Below are positions 5,319 through 12,198 of a stretch of 12,216 bases of DNA, in pieces. How positions within the stretch are numbered: the first letter of the stretch is position 1; each line of letters starts with the position of its first letter. The DNA lies in contig JAKSSQ010000036.1 of assembly GCA_024403005.1 (NCBI GenBank), positions 1-12,216 on the forward strand, written 5' to 3'. Source of the stretch: Clostridia bacterium. Lineage in GTDB: Bacteria > Bacillota > Clostridia > Peptostreptococcales > Anaerovoracaceae. The notes under the pieces are model-generated. The model saw only the letters and a program-made list of their open reading frames with translations, ran no database searches and was not told the origin of the DNA. The position numbers and the translations under genes were made by a program.

Positions 5319-5352
5319 TCTGGGTTTTATAAGTCATTTATGCAGACAATCA

Positions 5353-5381
5353 AAAAAGCAGGGCTGTCTGCCCTGCTTTTT
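5353..5381 (-). terminator. Strong rho-independent terminator after the phzF-like gene
   Basis: A perfect 12-bp stem AAAAAGCAGGGC/GCCCTGCTTTTT (5353-5364 with 5370-5381) with the 5-nt loop TGTCT. It is flanked by A and T runs on both sides, so it may work in both directions. It ends the truA-to-phzF transcript 17 bp after the stop and isolates it from the SBP2 promoter. Confidence 0.92.
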
Positions 5382-5398
5382 AATATCCGAAAACAAAT

Positions 5399-6283
5399 TT
5401 ACAGATTAATTTCTCCTTCTGCGAGAATAGCAGCTACGCCGCCGACCTGGATCTTAATCTTTCCTTCGCCAAGTTCTGTGAGTCTGCTTGTAATAATGGA
5501 AGGTCTGTCCATTGCTTCACCCTGGATAAAGATGTTGTCCTTGCCGGGTGTAACGAATCCTCTCTTATATAAATAGTAAGTAAGAGCGCCGTTGGATGTG
5601 CCTGTTGCAGCTTCTTCGTCGATGTCGTAGAGCGGTGCGAAGTTTCTGCAGTGTACATTGCCGTCCGTTGTGTTCACTGTAAATGCGTGAACCCCCGTAA
5701 CATCGTAAGCCTTGCTCAGATCGGAAAGAGCCTTCATATTGGGTTCGAGACCGTTTAAAGCGTCCATGTCCTTAACCGCCATCATGATGTCTGTGAGACC
5801 TGTGGAAACCAGTTCGGGATAGAGCTTCTGGCCGTCCTTTTCGGGAACGACAACTTCTGCACCCATAATCCTGTACAGTTCTTCCAGCTTTTCGGGAGCT
5901 TCAATAGTTCCGAAGGCCTGAGCTTCGCCCATGTCCATTAAAACGCCGCTTTCAGTTACGAGAACTGTAAGGTCTCCTGCCATGGTCTTGAAATCGCACA
6001 CATCGCCTGCTTTAATTGCGCCGGATGCGAAGAGTGTGTAGAAAGTTGCGATAGTTGCGTGTCCGCAGAGATCTACTTCTGCAGCGGGTGTAAAGTAGCG
6101 AACATGGAACTTCTTATCTCCGAGAGTCTTAAGGAAAGCCGTTTCGGAGTAGCGCAGCTCTGCAGCTGTCTTACGCATGGTTTCGTCATCGGGGAAATCT
6201 GCGCCTTCGGGAATGTAAACTACGCCTGCGGGATTGCCGCCGAACACTTTGTCTGTAAATGCATCAACGATGTAGAATTTCAT
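5399..6283 (-). CDS. PhzF family isomerase/epimerase-like protein
   Basis: A 294-residue protein of the PhzF family, which has the diaminopimelate-epimerase fold of two similar halves. Visible family motifs: DAFTDKVFGGNPAGVV (7-22), SETAFL with the expected catalytic Glu47, DLCGHAT (71-77), and the C-terminal counterpart RNFAPLYDIDEEAATGTSNG (213-232). The start ATG follows AGGAGG by 4 nt. PhzF itself isomerises dihydro-hydroxyanthranilate in phenazine synthesis, but no other phenazine gene is present, and most family members have no known substrate. It lies 44 bp after wecB with no terminator between them. The neighbouring amino acid transporter makes an amino-acid-like substrate plausible, but that is inference. 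The family assignment is secure; the function is not. Confidence 0.9.
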   Translation of the reverse strand: MKFYIVDAFTDKVFGGNPAGVVYIPEGADFPDDETMRKTAAELRYSETAFLKTLGDKKFHVRYFTPAAEVDLCGHATIATFYTLFASGAIKAGDVCDFKTMAGDLTVLVTESGVLMDMGEAQAFGTIEAPEKLEELYRIMGAEVVVPEKDGQKLYPELVSTGLTDIMMAVKDMDALNGLEPNMKALSDLSKAYDVTGVHAFTVNTTDGNVHCRNFAPLYDIDEEAATGTSNGALTYYLYKRGFVTPGKDNIFIQGEAMDRPSIITSRLTELGEGKIKIQVGGVAAILAEGEINL

Positions 6284-6327
6284 GGGTCCTCCTAAAGATA
6301 CAATCCTCTTGCTTAGATATTCGTGCT

Positions 6328-7443
6328 TTATTTCTTTAACTTCTTCTTGAGAGCTTCGATGGTGTACTGGCAGGCCTTGCCGTCGCCGTAGGGGTTGGTT
6401 GCGTGAGCCATTTCGTCGTAGGCAGCCTTGTTTACCAGCAGTTCCTTAGCCATGTTGTAGATGGTCTGCTTTTCCGCTCCTGCAAGCTTTGCTGTGCCGG
6501 CTTCGATGGCTTCGGGGCGCTCGGTTTCTCTTCTTACTACGAGAACGGGCTTGCCCAGAGCCGGAGCTTCTTCCTGCATTCCGCCGGAATCGGTAAGGAT
6601 AAAGTAGGATTTAGCCATTAAGTTTACGAAAGGCTGGTAGGTCTGGGGTTCAATAAGGTGAACGTTGTCAATTCCCTTGAGGAATTCGTCCGCTTCTGCC
6701 CTAACCTTGGGGTTGAGGTGCACAGGATATACGATTTCGACTTCGTCCTTGAATTCTCTTGCAATATCTGCAATTGCGGAGAAGATATTTGCCATGTATT
6801 CGCCCAGGTTTTCGCGTCTGTGGCAGGTAACGGTAATGACCTTCTTGTTTTCAAAGTCGATGCTTCTAAGGGTTTCGTCTTCGAATTCGTAGGGCTTGTC
6901 TGCAACCTGCAGCAGTGCGTCGATTACGGTGTTTCCGGTGATCACAATGTCCTCTTCGGGAATTGCTTCGCGCAGCAGGTTCTGCCTGTTGCGTTCAGTG
7001 GGCGCAAAGTGGATGTCCGCAATGTGGCCTGTAAGCACTCTGTTCATCTCTTCGGGGAAGGGGGAGTACTTGTCGTAAGTGCGAAGGCCAGCTTCCACAT
7101 GGCCTACGGGGATCTGCTGATAGAAGCATGCGAGGGCCGTTACGAAAGTGGTGGAAGTGTCGCCGTGTACGAGTACCATATCCGGCTTTTCCCTGGCCAG
7201 AACCGGTTCCAGACCAGTAAGAACGTTAGCCGTAATCATGGAAATCGTCTGATTGGGCTTCATTATGTTGAGGTCATAGTCCGGCGTAAGGTCGAAAAGC
7301 TCCAGAACCTGGTCCAGCATCTGGCGGTGCTGAGCAGTTACGCAGAGCACGGATTCGATTTCCGGATCTTCCTGCATGGCCTTAACCAGCGGGCACATTT
7401 TAATTGCTTCGGGGCGTGTCCCGAAAACTGACATTATCTTCAT
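6328..7443 (-). CDS. wecB: UDP-N-acetylglucosamine 2-epimerase (non-hydrolysing)
   Basis: A 371-residue cytoplasmic enzyme that interconverts UDP-GlcNAc and UDP-ManNAc. It shows FGTRPEAIKMCPL (7-19), Asp95 in HGDTSTT, Glu117 in GHVEAGLRT, Glu131 in FPEEMNR, the TCHRRENLG block (206-214) and the UDP-binding DSGGMQEEAPALGKPVL (285-301). The length and the acidic residues match the bacterial family. Its start is 9 bp after the tagO stop, with only a weak GAG-type ribosome binding site, so coupling to tagO is likely. Together the two genes supply precursors for the GlcNAc-ManNAc linkage unit of teichoic acids or for a ManNAc-containing surface polysaccharide. Confidence 0.95.
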   Translation of the reverse strand: MKIMSVFGTRPEAIKMCPLVKAMQEDPEIESVLCVTAQHRQMLDQVLELFDLTPDYDLNIMKPNQTISMITANVLTGLEPVLAREKPDMVLVHGDTSTTFVTALACFYQQIPVGHVEAGLRTYDKYSPFPEEMNRVLTGHIADIHFAPTERNRQNLLREAIPEEDIVITGNTVIDALLQVADKPYEFEDETLRSIDFENKKVITVTCHRRENLGEYMANIFSAIADIAREFKDEVEIVYPVHLNPKVRAEADEFLKGIDNVHLIEPQTYQPFVNLMAKSYFILTDSGGMQEEAPALGKPVLVVRRETERPEAIEAGTAKLAGAEKQTIYNMAKELLVNKAAYDEMAHATNPYGDGKACQYTIEALKKKLKK

Positions 7444-7452
7444 AATATTTCT

Positions 7453-8526
7453 CTATTCTTCTTCGATATAGTCGTGATGTTCTTCTTTTCCTTCTTCTTT
7501 AGATGTGTAATCCACACCGATGCCGAGGAAAATAAAGACGAGAGTTGCTGCAATGAGCGCCAGGACTGCGCAGGCCAGGCGAACGCGGATGGTCCACATT
7601 ACGCCGGCAACGCCCATAACTGCGCTTATGCAGTAGAGGGCCAGAACTGTTCTTCTCTGGCCGAAGCCCATGGCCATGATTCTATGGTGCAGGTGGCCTT
7701 TGTCGGCCTGCATGATGGGCTTGTGGTTCCAGGCTCTTCTGATGATCGCAAAGCATGTGTCGAAAATCGGCAGAGCCAGGATAATTACCGGGATTATGCA
7801 GGCGAAGAGCGTGGTACCTTTCGTGGGTTTATCGCCTATTAACGATATTGCCGCAAGCAGGTAACCCAGCTGCATGGAGCCGCCGTCTCCCATGAATATC
7901 TTTGCAGGGTGGAAGTTCCAGAGCAGGAAGCCCATGGTTGCACCTGCCAGGGAAAGGATTAAAATGCATTTTTCCTGGCTGTTTGTAACGTAAGCTGTGT
8001 ACGCTACGGAAAGGCAGGAAATGCAGGAAATTCCGGCTGCCAGGCCGTCCAGCCCGTCGATGAGGTTAATCGTGTTGGTGATCGCAACGATCCACAGTAC
8101 GGTGACCCCAAAGGATACGATTTTCGGGAAGGAAATGTACCAGGGCCCGATGGGCAGGATGTTTGCCATGCCTCGGATCTGTATGGTGTTATAGTAGAGC
8201 TCTGCGGCGCAGATTATCTGGCCGAGCAGCTTTACCTTGGCGGGCATGCCCTTTATGTCGTCCCAGATGCCCAGGAAGAGGATCATCGTGGCACCGATAA
8301 TTATACCCATGGCCTGCTGGGTGTACATGCCGTTATAGATAAAGGCTGCCAGCATACCGGTATATATTGCGATTCCGCCGAAGCGGGGAATCGGTTTTTT
8401 ATGCATTCGTCTCTCGTCCTTGGGCACGTCCATAGCACCTATTTTAGGCGCTATCTTAATGGCCAAGGGCGTTGCTATTGCGGTCACCAGAAAGGCTATC
8501 GCAAAAGGCGCTAAATACATGGACAT
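7453..8526 (-). CDS. tagO: Undecaprenyl-phosphate GlcNAc-1-phosphate transferase (MraY/WecA/TagO family)
   Basis: A 357-residue polytopic membrane enzyme with roughly ten hydrophobic spans. It would transfer GlcNAc-1-phosphate from UDP-GlcNAc to undecaprenyl phosphate, the first membrane step of wall polymer synthesis. Motifs: HKKPIPRFGG (42-51), the Mg-binding pair Asp89-Asp90 (WDDIKG), NTINLIDGLDGLAAG (151-165), FMGDGGSMQLG (211-221) and HLHHR (278-282). The fourth block reads DGGS, where most homologs have DSGS or DTGS. The acidic tail (residues 343-357) is cytoplasmic-looking. The ATG lies 8 nt after GGGAG, and the gene starts 3 bp after the deaminase stop. Specificity for GlcNAc rather than another sugar is inferred from the adjacent wecB. 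Confidence 0.92.
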   Translation of the reverse strand: MSMYLAPFAIAFLVTAIATPLAIKIAPKIGAMDVPKDERRMHKKPIPRFGGIAIYTGMLAAFIYNGMYTQQAMGIIIGATMILFLGIWDDIKGMPAKVKLLGQIICAAELYYNTIQIRGMANILPIGPWYISFPKIVSFGVTVLWIVAITNTINLIDGLDGLAAGISCISCLSVAYTAYVTNSQEKCILILSLAGATMGFLLWNFHPAKIFMGDGGSMQLGYLLAAISLIGDKPTKGTTLFACIIPVIILALPIFDTCFAIIRRAWNHKPIMQADKGHLHHRIMAMGFGQRRTVLALYCISAVMGVAGVMWTIRVRLACAVLALIAATLVFIFLGIGVDYTSKEEGKEEHHDYIEEE

Positions 8527-8529
8527 CTG

Positions 8530-8976
8530 CTATTCTCCCATTATATCTATCCTAAGACCGGCTTCTGCTGCGAGCTGCTGAGCGAGTTCGTCGGGGTAGG
8601 ATTCCTTGATTACAACGCGCTTAATGCCGGCATTTATTATCATTTTTGTGCAGATTACGCAGGGCTGAGTTGTGCAGTAAAGTGTGCCGCCTTCGATGGA
8701 GCTGCCCAGGCATGCGGCCTGGATGATTGCGTTCTGCTCGGCGTGGAGGCCTCTGCAGAGCTCGTGCTGCTTTCCGGAAGGAACACCAAGCTGCTGGCGC
8801 AGGCATCCTGCTTCTTCGCAGTGGGAAATGCCTCTGGGCACGCCGTTGTAGCCTGTTGCGATTACTCGGTTGTCCTTGACGATTACGGCGCCTACGCCGC
8901 GTCTTAAGCATGTGCTGCGCTTTCTTGCAAGCTCAGCCATTTCCATGAAATATTCGTCCCAGGTTGGTCTGCTCAT
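8530..8976 (-). CDS. comEB: dCMP deaminase (ComEB-type cytidine/deoxycytidylate deaminase family)
   Basis: A 148-residue zinc enzyme expected to deaminate dCMP to dUMP, feeding thymidylate synthesis. The zinc site is clear: His78-Ala-Glu80 (GLHAEQNAI) and Cys106-x-x-Cys109 (QPCVICTKM). Upstream, GYNGVPRGISHCEEAGCLR (42-60) is the usual dCMP-deaminase block with extra Cys/His residues (Cys53, Cys58) that can bind a second zinc. The length is typical of the Gram-positive form. It sits 16 bp after truA and 3 bp before tagO. The name comEB comes from the Bacillus competence operon; no competence genes are present here. Confidence 0.93.
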   Translation of the reverse strand: MSRPTWDEYFMEMAELARKRSTCLRRGVGAVIVKDNRVIATGYNGVPRGISHCEEAGCLRQQLGVPSGKQHELCRGLHAEQNAIIQAACLGSSIEGGTLYCTTQPCVICTKMIINAGIKRVVIKESYPDELAQQLAAEAGLRIDIMGE

Positions 8977-8992
8977 TCTATACCTCTTATTC

Positions 8993-9775
8993 TTATTCGA
9001 AAAATTCGGGGTCGTAAAAAACTTCTTTTAAATAAAGGCCCTGCGGCGGAGCTGTGTGGCCCGCTTTGCCGCGGTCTTTGGATTCTATGGTTTCTGCCAC
9101 GGATTCGGCAGTTCTTCTGCCCTGACCCACTTCCACAAGGGTTCCGACTATAATGCGGACCATGTTGTAGAGGAAGCCGTCGCCGGCGATGGATACGGTT
9201 ATGTATTCGCCGTCCTGGAGCAGTTCCAGTTCGTAGACCGTGCGCACCGTGGTTTCTCTCGGAGTGCCTCCGGCAGTCTGAAAACACGCAAAATCGTGGG
9301 TTCCGACTATGTAAGATGCGGCTTTTCGCATGGCTTCGACGTCTAAAGGCCTGGAAGTCTGGTAGTATCTGGTGCGCTTAAAGATGTCCGGGCTGTCTGC
9401 GTTGCGAAGCTTATATATGTAGCGCTTACCCTTGCTGTTATATCTGGCGTGGAAGCCTTCCGGCATTTCCCGCACCTCCAGGACCTCGATTTCGCCCACT
9501 CTTTCCAGCTTGTCCTTGGCCAGGCAGTCGTTTACGGCTTTCTTTATGCGCTCCGCCGGGATTCCCGGGCCAAGGCTGAACGTCGCCGTCTGACCCAATG
9601 CGTGAACCCCCGCATCGGTTCTGCTGCAGCCGTTTAAGCTTACTTCCTGTCCGCAGACCCTGCTCAGAGCTGCTTCCAGCTCTCCGCAGACGGTCCTGGC
9701 ATTCCTCTGCCTCTGCCATCCGCTGAAATTGGTTCCGTCGTATGCAATTTTTATAAATATATTGCGTTCGGTCAT
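8993..9775 (-). CDS. truA: tRNA pseudouridine(38-40) synthase TruA
   Basis: A 260-residue RNA-modifying enzyme that converts uridines 38-40 of the tRNA anticodon arm to pseudouridine. It has AYDGTNFSGWQRQ (11-23), the catalytic Asp54 in SRTDAGVHALGQ (51-62), the RYIYKLRNAD block and GDGFLYNMVRIIVGTLVEVG. Length and motifs are standard. The ATG at 9775 has no ribosome binding site at normal distance; a GGGGGAGGAT stretch lies about 20 nt upstream. An extended -10 (TGATAGAAT) ends 8 nt before the ATG, so the mRNA may be leaderless. It is probably the first gene of the truA-comEB-tagO-wecB-phzF-like transcript. Confidence 0.96.
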   Translation of the reverse strand: MTERNIFIKIAYDGTNFSGWQRQRNARTVCGELEAALSRVCGQEVSLNGCSRTDAGVHALGQTATFSLGPGIPAERIKKAVNDCLAKDKLERVGEIEVLEVREMPEGFHARYNSKGKRYIYKLRNADSPDIFKRTRYYQTSRPLDVEAMRKAASYIVGTHDFACFQTAGGTPRETTVRTVYELELLQDGEYITVSIAGDGFLYNMVRIIVGTLVEVGQGRRTAESVAETIESKDRGKAGHTAPPQGLYLKEVFYDPEFFE

Positions 9776-9783
9776 ACACAGTT

Positions 9784-9812
9784 ATTCTATCACATCCTCC
9801 CCCGTTTGGATA
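9784..9812 (-). promoter_or_regulatory. Putative truA promoter placing the start at the ATG
   Basis: The minus-strand -10 TAGAAT (9789-9784) is preceded by TG one base upstream (extended -10). A weak TATCCA lies 17 bp further up (9812-9807). The hexamer ends 8 nt before the truA ATG, which places the expected transcription start at or within a base or two of the start codon. Confidence 0.5.
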
Positions 9813-9821
9813 GTTTACATT

Positions 9822-9879
9822 GGGGACGGGTACACTTCAGCACTTTAGCACTTTAAAGCATTAAAGTGTACCCGTCCCC
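9822..9879. repeat. Perfect 16-bp inverted repeat, REP/MITE-like element
   Basis: GGGGACGGGTACACTT (9822-9837) is repeated as its exact complement AAGTGTACCCGTCCCC (9864-9879), separated by 26 bp that contain two tandem CACTTTA units. There is no T-run and the element lies upstream of both neighbours, so it is not an ordinary terminator. From memory, GGGGACGG-bounded hairpins recur between genes in many bacteria and are linked to REP-associated Y1 transposases; no transposase is present here. Confidence 0.8.
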
Positions 9880-9905
9880 CTTTAGTTAACTAAAGTGATA
9901 AAGTG
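9841..9905. repeat. Tandem and inverted CACTTTA/TAAAGTG units with a 16-bp palindrome
   Basis: CACTTTA occurs at 9841 and 9849 (8-bp period). Its complement TAAAGTG occurs at 9862, 9891 and 9899 (the last two again with an 8-bp period). The perfect palindrome CTTTAGTTAACTAAAG fills 9880-9895. Several alternative foldings compete with the longer inverted repeat at 9822-9879, and the last unit overlaps the predicted -35 of ispE. Confidence 0.75.
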
Positions 9906-9924
9906 AAGGGAATTGGTGTATAAT
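9895..9924 (+). promoter_or_regulatory. Putative ispE promoter placing the start at the ATG
   Basis: A perfect -10 TATAAT (9919-9924) lies 7 nt before the ispE ATG (9932). GTGATA (9895-9900, 4 of 6 matches to TTGACA) lies 18 bp upstream of it, inside the TAAAGTG repeats. Transcription would begin at or next to the start codon. Confidence 0.6.
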
Positions 9925-9931
9925 AAAGTTT

Positions 9932-10768
9932 ATGAGTACAATAAATTTAATTGCACCGGCTAAGGTGAATTTCGTCCTGAATATAATCGGAAGGCGCGAC
10001 GACGGCTTCCACGAACTCGAAACGGTTATGCAGGCTATAGACCTGCACGACGATGTTGAAATCCAATGGGAGCGCCAGACTGGCGCAGCGGCCGTATGCG
10101 CATGCGGAGGCGGCTGCGACATACAGCTGGACCCCGGCAGGGCGGACCTGCCGGCCGGCCCCAAAAATCTGGCATATAAGGCTGCTTTCTGGATGCACAA
10201 CAAATTCCATAGAGAATGGAGAGAATCGGTTAAGATCCGCATAGTAAAGAGGATCCCGGTAGCGGCCGGCATGGCCGGTGGCTCCGCCAACGGCGCGGCC
10301 GTCCTGTACGGCCTGGCAAAGCTGTGGGGCCTTACGGAAGACAAGGCCGCCATGGAGCGAGTTTACGAGCTGGCGGCAGAGATGGGTTCGGATGTTCCGT
10401 TTTGCCTGGCGGTGCAGGAGGGCCGCAGGGCCGCCCTGGGCACAGGCAGAGGAGAAAAGCTGGAGTTTATCGAGCCGCTTGAGTGCCGCATAGAAACCGT
10501 GACCCCATCCATTGCGGTCAGCACGGCAAAAGTCTACGGCGCATTAACCCCCGACGACTATAAAAACCAGCTGGACGTGCGAGCCTTCATAAACGCAAAG
10601 ACCCTGGAAGAAAAGTGTGCCCTTATGGGCAATCACCTGCAGGCGCCGGCAATCCGCATGTTCCCGAAGATCCAAAAGACCATCGAAGAACTATCTGCTA
10701 ATAGCGATGCACTTATGACAATGCAGTCCGGAAGCGGCCCGACCGTCTTCTCGGTTTTCAGAAAATAA
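9932..10768 (+). CDS. ispE: 4-diphosphocytidyl-2-C-methyl-D-erythritol kinase
   Basis: A 278-residue GHMP-family kinase of the non-mevalonate isoprenoid pathway; it phosphorylates CDP-methylerythritol at the 2-hydroxyl. It shows APAKVNF with Lys11, GFHELETVMQAIDL (25-38) with His27, the ATP-binding loop PVAAGMAGGSANGAA (109-123), catalytic Asp154 in GSDVPFC, and the C-terminal GSGPTVF (267-273). The ATP loop is a variant of the usual GLGGGSSDAA. A small insertion-like stretch CACGGGC (56-62) carries three cysteines of unknown meaning. No ribosome binding site is visible at normal distance, and the -10 box ends 7 nt before the ATG, so it looks leaderless. Isoprenoid supply links loosely to the undecaprenyl-dependent tagO product. 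Confidence 0.94.
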   Translation: MSTINLIAPAKVNFVLNIIGRRDDGFHELETVMQAIDLHDDVEIQWERQTGAAAVCACGGGCDIQLDPGRADLPAGPKNLAYKAAFWMHNKFHREWRESVKIRIVKRIPVAAGMAGGSANGAAVLYGLAKLWGLTEDKAAMERVYELAAEMGSDVPFCLAVQEGRRAALGTGRGEKLEFIEPLECRIETVTPSIAVSTAKVYGALTPDDYKNQLDVRAFINAKTLEEKCALMGNHLQAPAIRMFPKIQKTIEELSANSDALMTMQSGSGPTVFSVFRK

Positions 10769-10812
10769 CACTAACCATATAAAGAGCACAGGAAAAACAA
10801 AGGAGAAAAAGT

Positions 10813-11757
10813 ATGAAAGTTGTTGTATTAAACGGAAAGAAAGTTAACTACGACGGCAACGCAGGCTACGAAAGCCTGGGCAGCGAAGTTGTTGTTTACG
10901 AAGACAGCACTCCCGAACAGTACGCAGAAAGATCCGAAGGCGCAGAAGTTATCGTTACAAAGGAACTGCCCGTAGACGCAGACCACATTAACGCACTGCC
11001 CGAAAGCGTAAAGCTCATCTGCGAAGCAGGCACAGGCTACAATAACATCGACCTGGCAGCTTGCAAGGCAAGAGGAATCAAGGTTTGCAACGTTCCCGCA
11101 TACTCTTCCGAAAGAGTTGCACAGACAGCTATCATGATGCTCCTCAACCTCTCTTCCAACATGGGCAAGCAGATCCGCGCTCTGGAAAAGAGCGACCGCA
11201 CAAACTTCACAAAGTGCCTGCAGGTTGGCCACACAGAAGTTAACGGCAAGACTCTCGGAATTATCGGCGCAGGCAACATCGGCACCAAGGTAATCGCTGT
11301 TGCAAAGGCTCTGGAAATGAATATCCTGGTTTACACAAGAACTCCCAAGGACTTCGGCGAAGGCGTTCGCAGCTGCACACTGGAAGAAATCTTTAAGGAA
11401 AGCGACTACATTTCCCTCCACTGCCCCCTCACACCGCAGACAAAGCACATCGTTAACGAAGAAACTCTGGCTCTCATGAAGCCCACCGCATGCATCATCA
11501 ACACAAGCCGCGGCGCGCTCATCGACGAACCCGCTCTCATTAAGGCTCTGCAGGAAGGCAAAATTGCCGGTGCAGGTCTGGACGTTCAGGAAACAGAACC
11601 CCCCATTGCTGAAAATCCGCTCTACGACATGGACAATGTAATCCTCACTCCCCACATGGGCTGGAAGGGCCTCGAAACAAGACAGCGCCTGGTAAGCGTT
11701 CTGGCAGCAAATATCGCTGCTTACGCTGCAGGAACTCCCAAGAATATCGTAGGTTAG
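10813..11757 (+). CDS. D-isomer-specific 2-hydroxyacid dehydrogenase (glycerate/hydroxypyruvate reductase-like)
   Basis: A 314-residue NAD(P)-dependent dehydrogenase that would interconvert a 2-ketoacid and a D-2-hydroxyacid. It has GTGYNNID (73-80), the Rossmann loop GAGNIG (152-157), the catalytic Arg233 (NTSRGALID), Glu262 (DVQETEPP) and His281 (TPHMGW). No ACT or other serine-sensing domain follows, so a full SerA-type phosphoglycerate dehydrogenase is less likely. The ATG is 7 nt after AGGAG. Codon use looks strongly biased compared with ispE just upstream (frequent GTT, AAC, GAA, GCA), which suggests high expression. Substrate cannot be told from sequence; hydroxypyruvate, glyoxylate or a branched ketoacid are all possible. 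Confidence 0.92.
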   Translation: MKVVVLNGKKVNYDGNAGYESLGSEVVVYEDSTPEQYAERSEGAEVIVTKELPVDADHINALPESVKLICEAGTGYNNIDLAACKARGIKVCNVPAYSSERVAQTAIMMLLNLSSNMGKQIRALEKSDRTNFTKCLQVGHTEVNGKTLGIIGAGNIGTKVIAVAKALEMNILVYTRTPKDFGEGVRSCTLEEIFKESDYISLHCPLTPQTKHIVNEETLALMKPTACIINTSRGALIDEPALIKALQEGKIAGAGLDVQETEPPIAENPLYDMDNVILTPHMGWKGLETRQRLVSVLAANIAAYAAGTPKNIVG

Positions 11758-11769
11758 GAGCGTGACCCA

Positions 11770-12174
11770 ATGCTTAACGAACTCATTAAGAAAAATTATT
11801 TAGACGAAAACTGCAATTGCGCAGAATCCATGCTGAAAGCTCTGGATGAGGCCTGCGGCCTGGCCATTCCGGCCGAATCCTTCAAACTTATCTCCGGATT
11901 CGGCGGCGGAATGTGCGCAGGTTACACCTGCGGCGCCCTGGCGGGCGCCCAGGCCGCCCTTGGCAAGATGTTCAGCAACGGCAAAGCTCACGAGACCGAA
12001 GGTTTCATGGACATGTGCGGTGCCTTTGTAAACAGATTTGCAGAAGAAATGGGCAGCATCAACTGCAGCGAGCTCAAGCCCCAGTACTTCAAGGAAGACG
12101 GCACCCGCTGCATCGAATGCGTATATAAGACCGCAGCAATCTTCGAAGATTTTGTTAAAGAATATAAGAAGTAG
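11770..12174 (+). CDS. C_GCAxxG_C_C family protein (putative redox protein)
   Basis: A 134-residue protein with nine cysteines (15, 17, 29, 49, 54, 83, 99, 114, 117), matching the C_GCAxxG_C_C family named for its spaced cysteines. The glycine-rich core SGFGGGMCAGYTCGALAGAQ (42-61) is diagnostic; NCNCAES (14-20) and CIECV (114-118) bracket it. The family is presumed redox or metal-binding, but its reaction is not established. There is no signal peptide or membrane segment, so it should be cytoplasmic. The ATG is 9 nt after GGAG, which overlaps the dehydrogenase stop codon, and the gap is 12 bp. The two genes are therefore almost certainly co-translated, suggesting a joint role. Confidence 0.9.
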   Translation: MLNELIKKNYLDENCNCAESMLKALDEACGLAIPAESFKLISGFGGGMCAGYTCGALAGAQAALGKMFSNGKAHETEGFMDMCGAFVNRFAEEMGSINCSELKPQYFKEDGTRCIECVYKTAAIFEDFVKEYKK

Positions 12175-12198
12175 TTTTTTAAATTTATAACGCAAATG

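Noticed and set aside
6658..7431. 257-codon plus-strand open frame opposite wecB
   Set aside because: Shadow of the conserved epimerase gene; no motifs and no initiation signals.
9438..9779. GTG at 9779 as an alternative start upstream of truA
   Set aside because: It is in a different frame from truA and yields no recognisable protein; the in-frame codons above the truA ATG reach a stop within three codons.
9822..9879. Inverted repeat considered as an ordinary terminator
   Set aside because: It lies upstream of both flanking divergent genes, its loop is 26 nt, and no T-run follows either arm.
10828..11655. 275-codon minus-strand open frame opposite the hydroxyacid dehydrogenase
   Set aside because: Shadow frame; the plus-strand gene has a good ribosome binding site and all catalytic residues.
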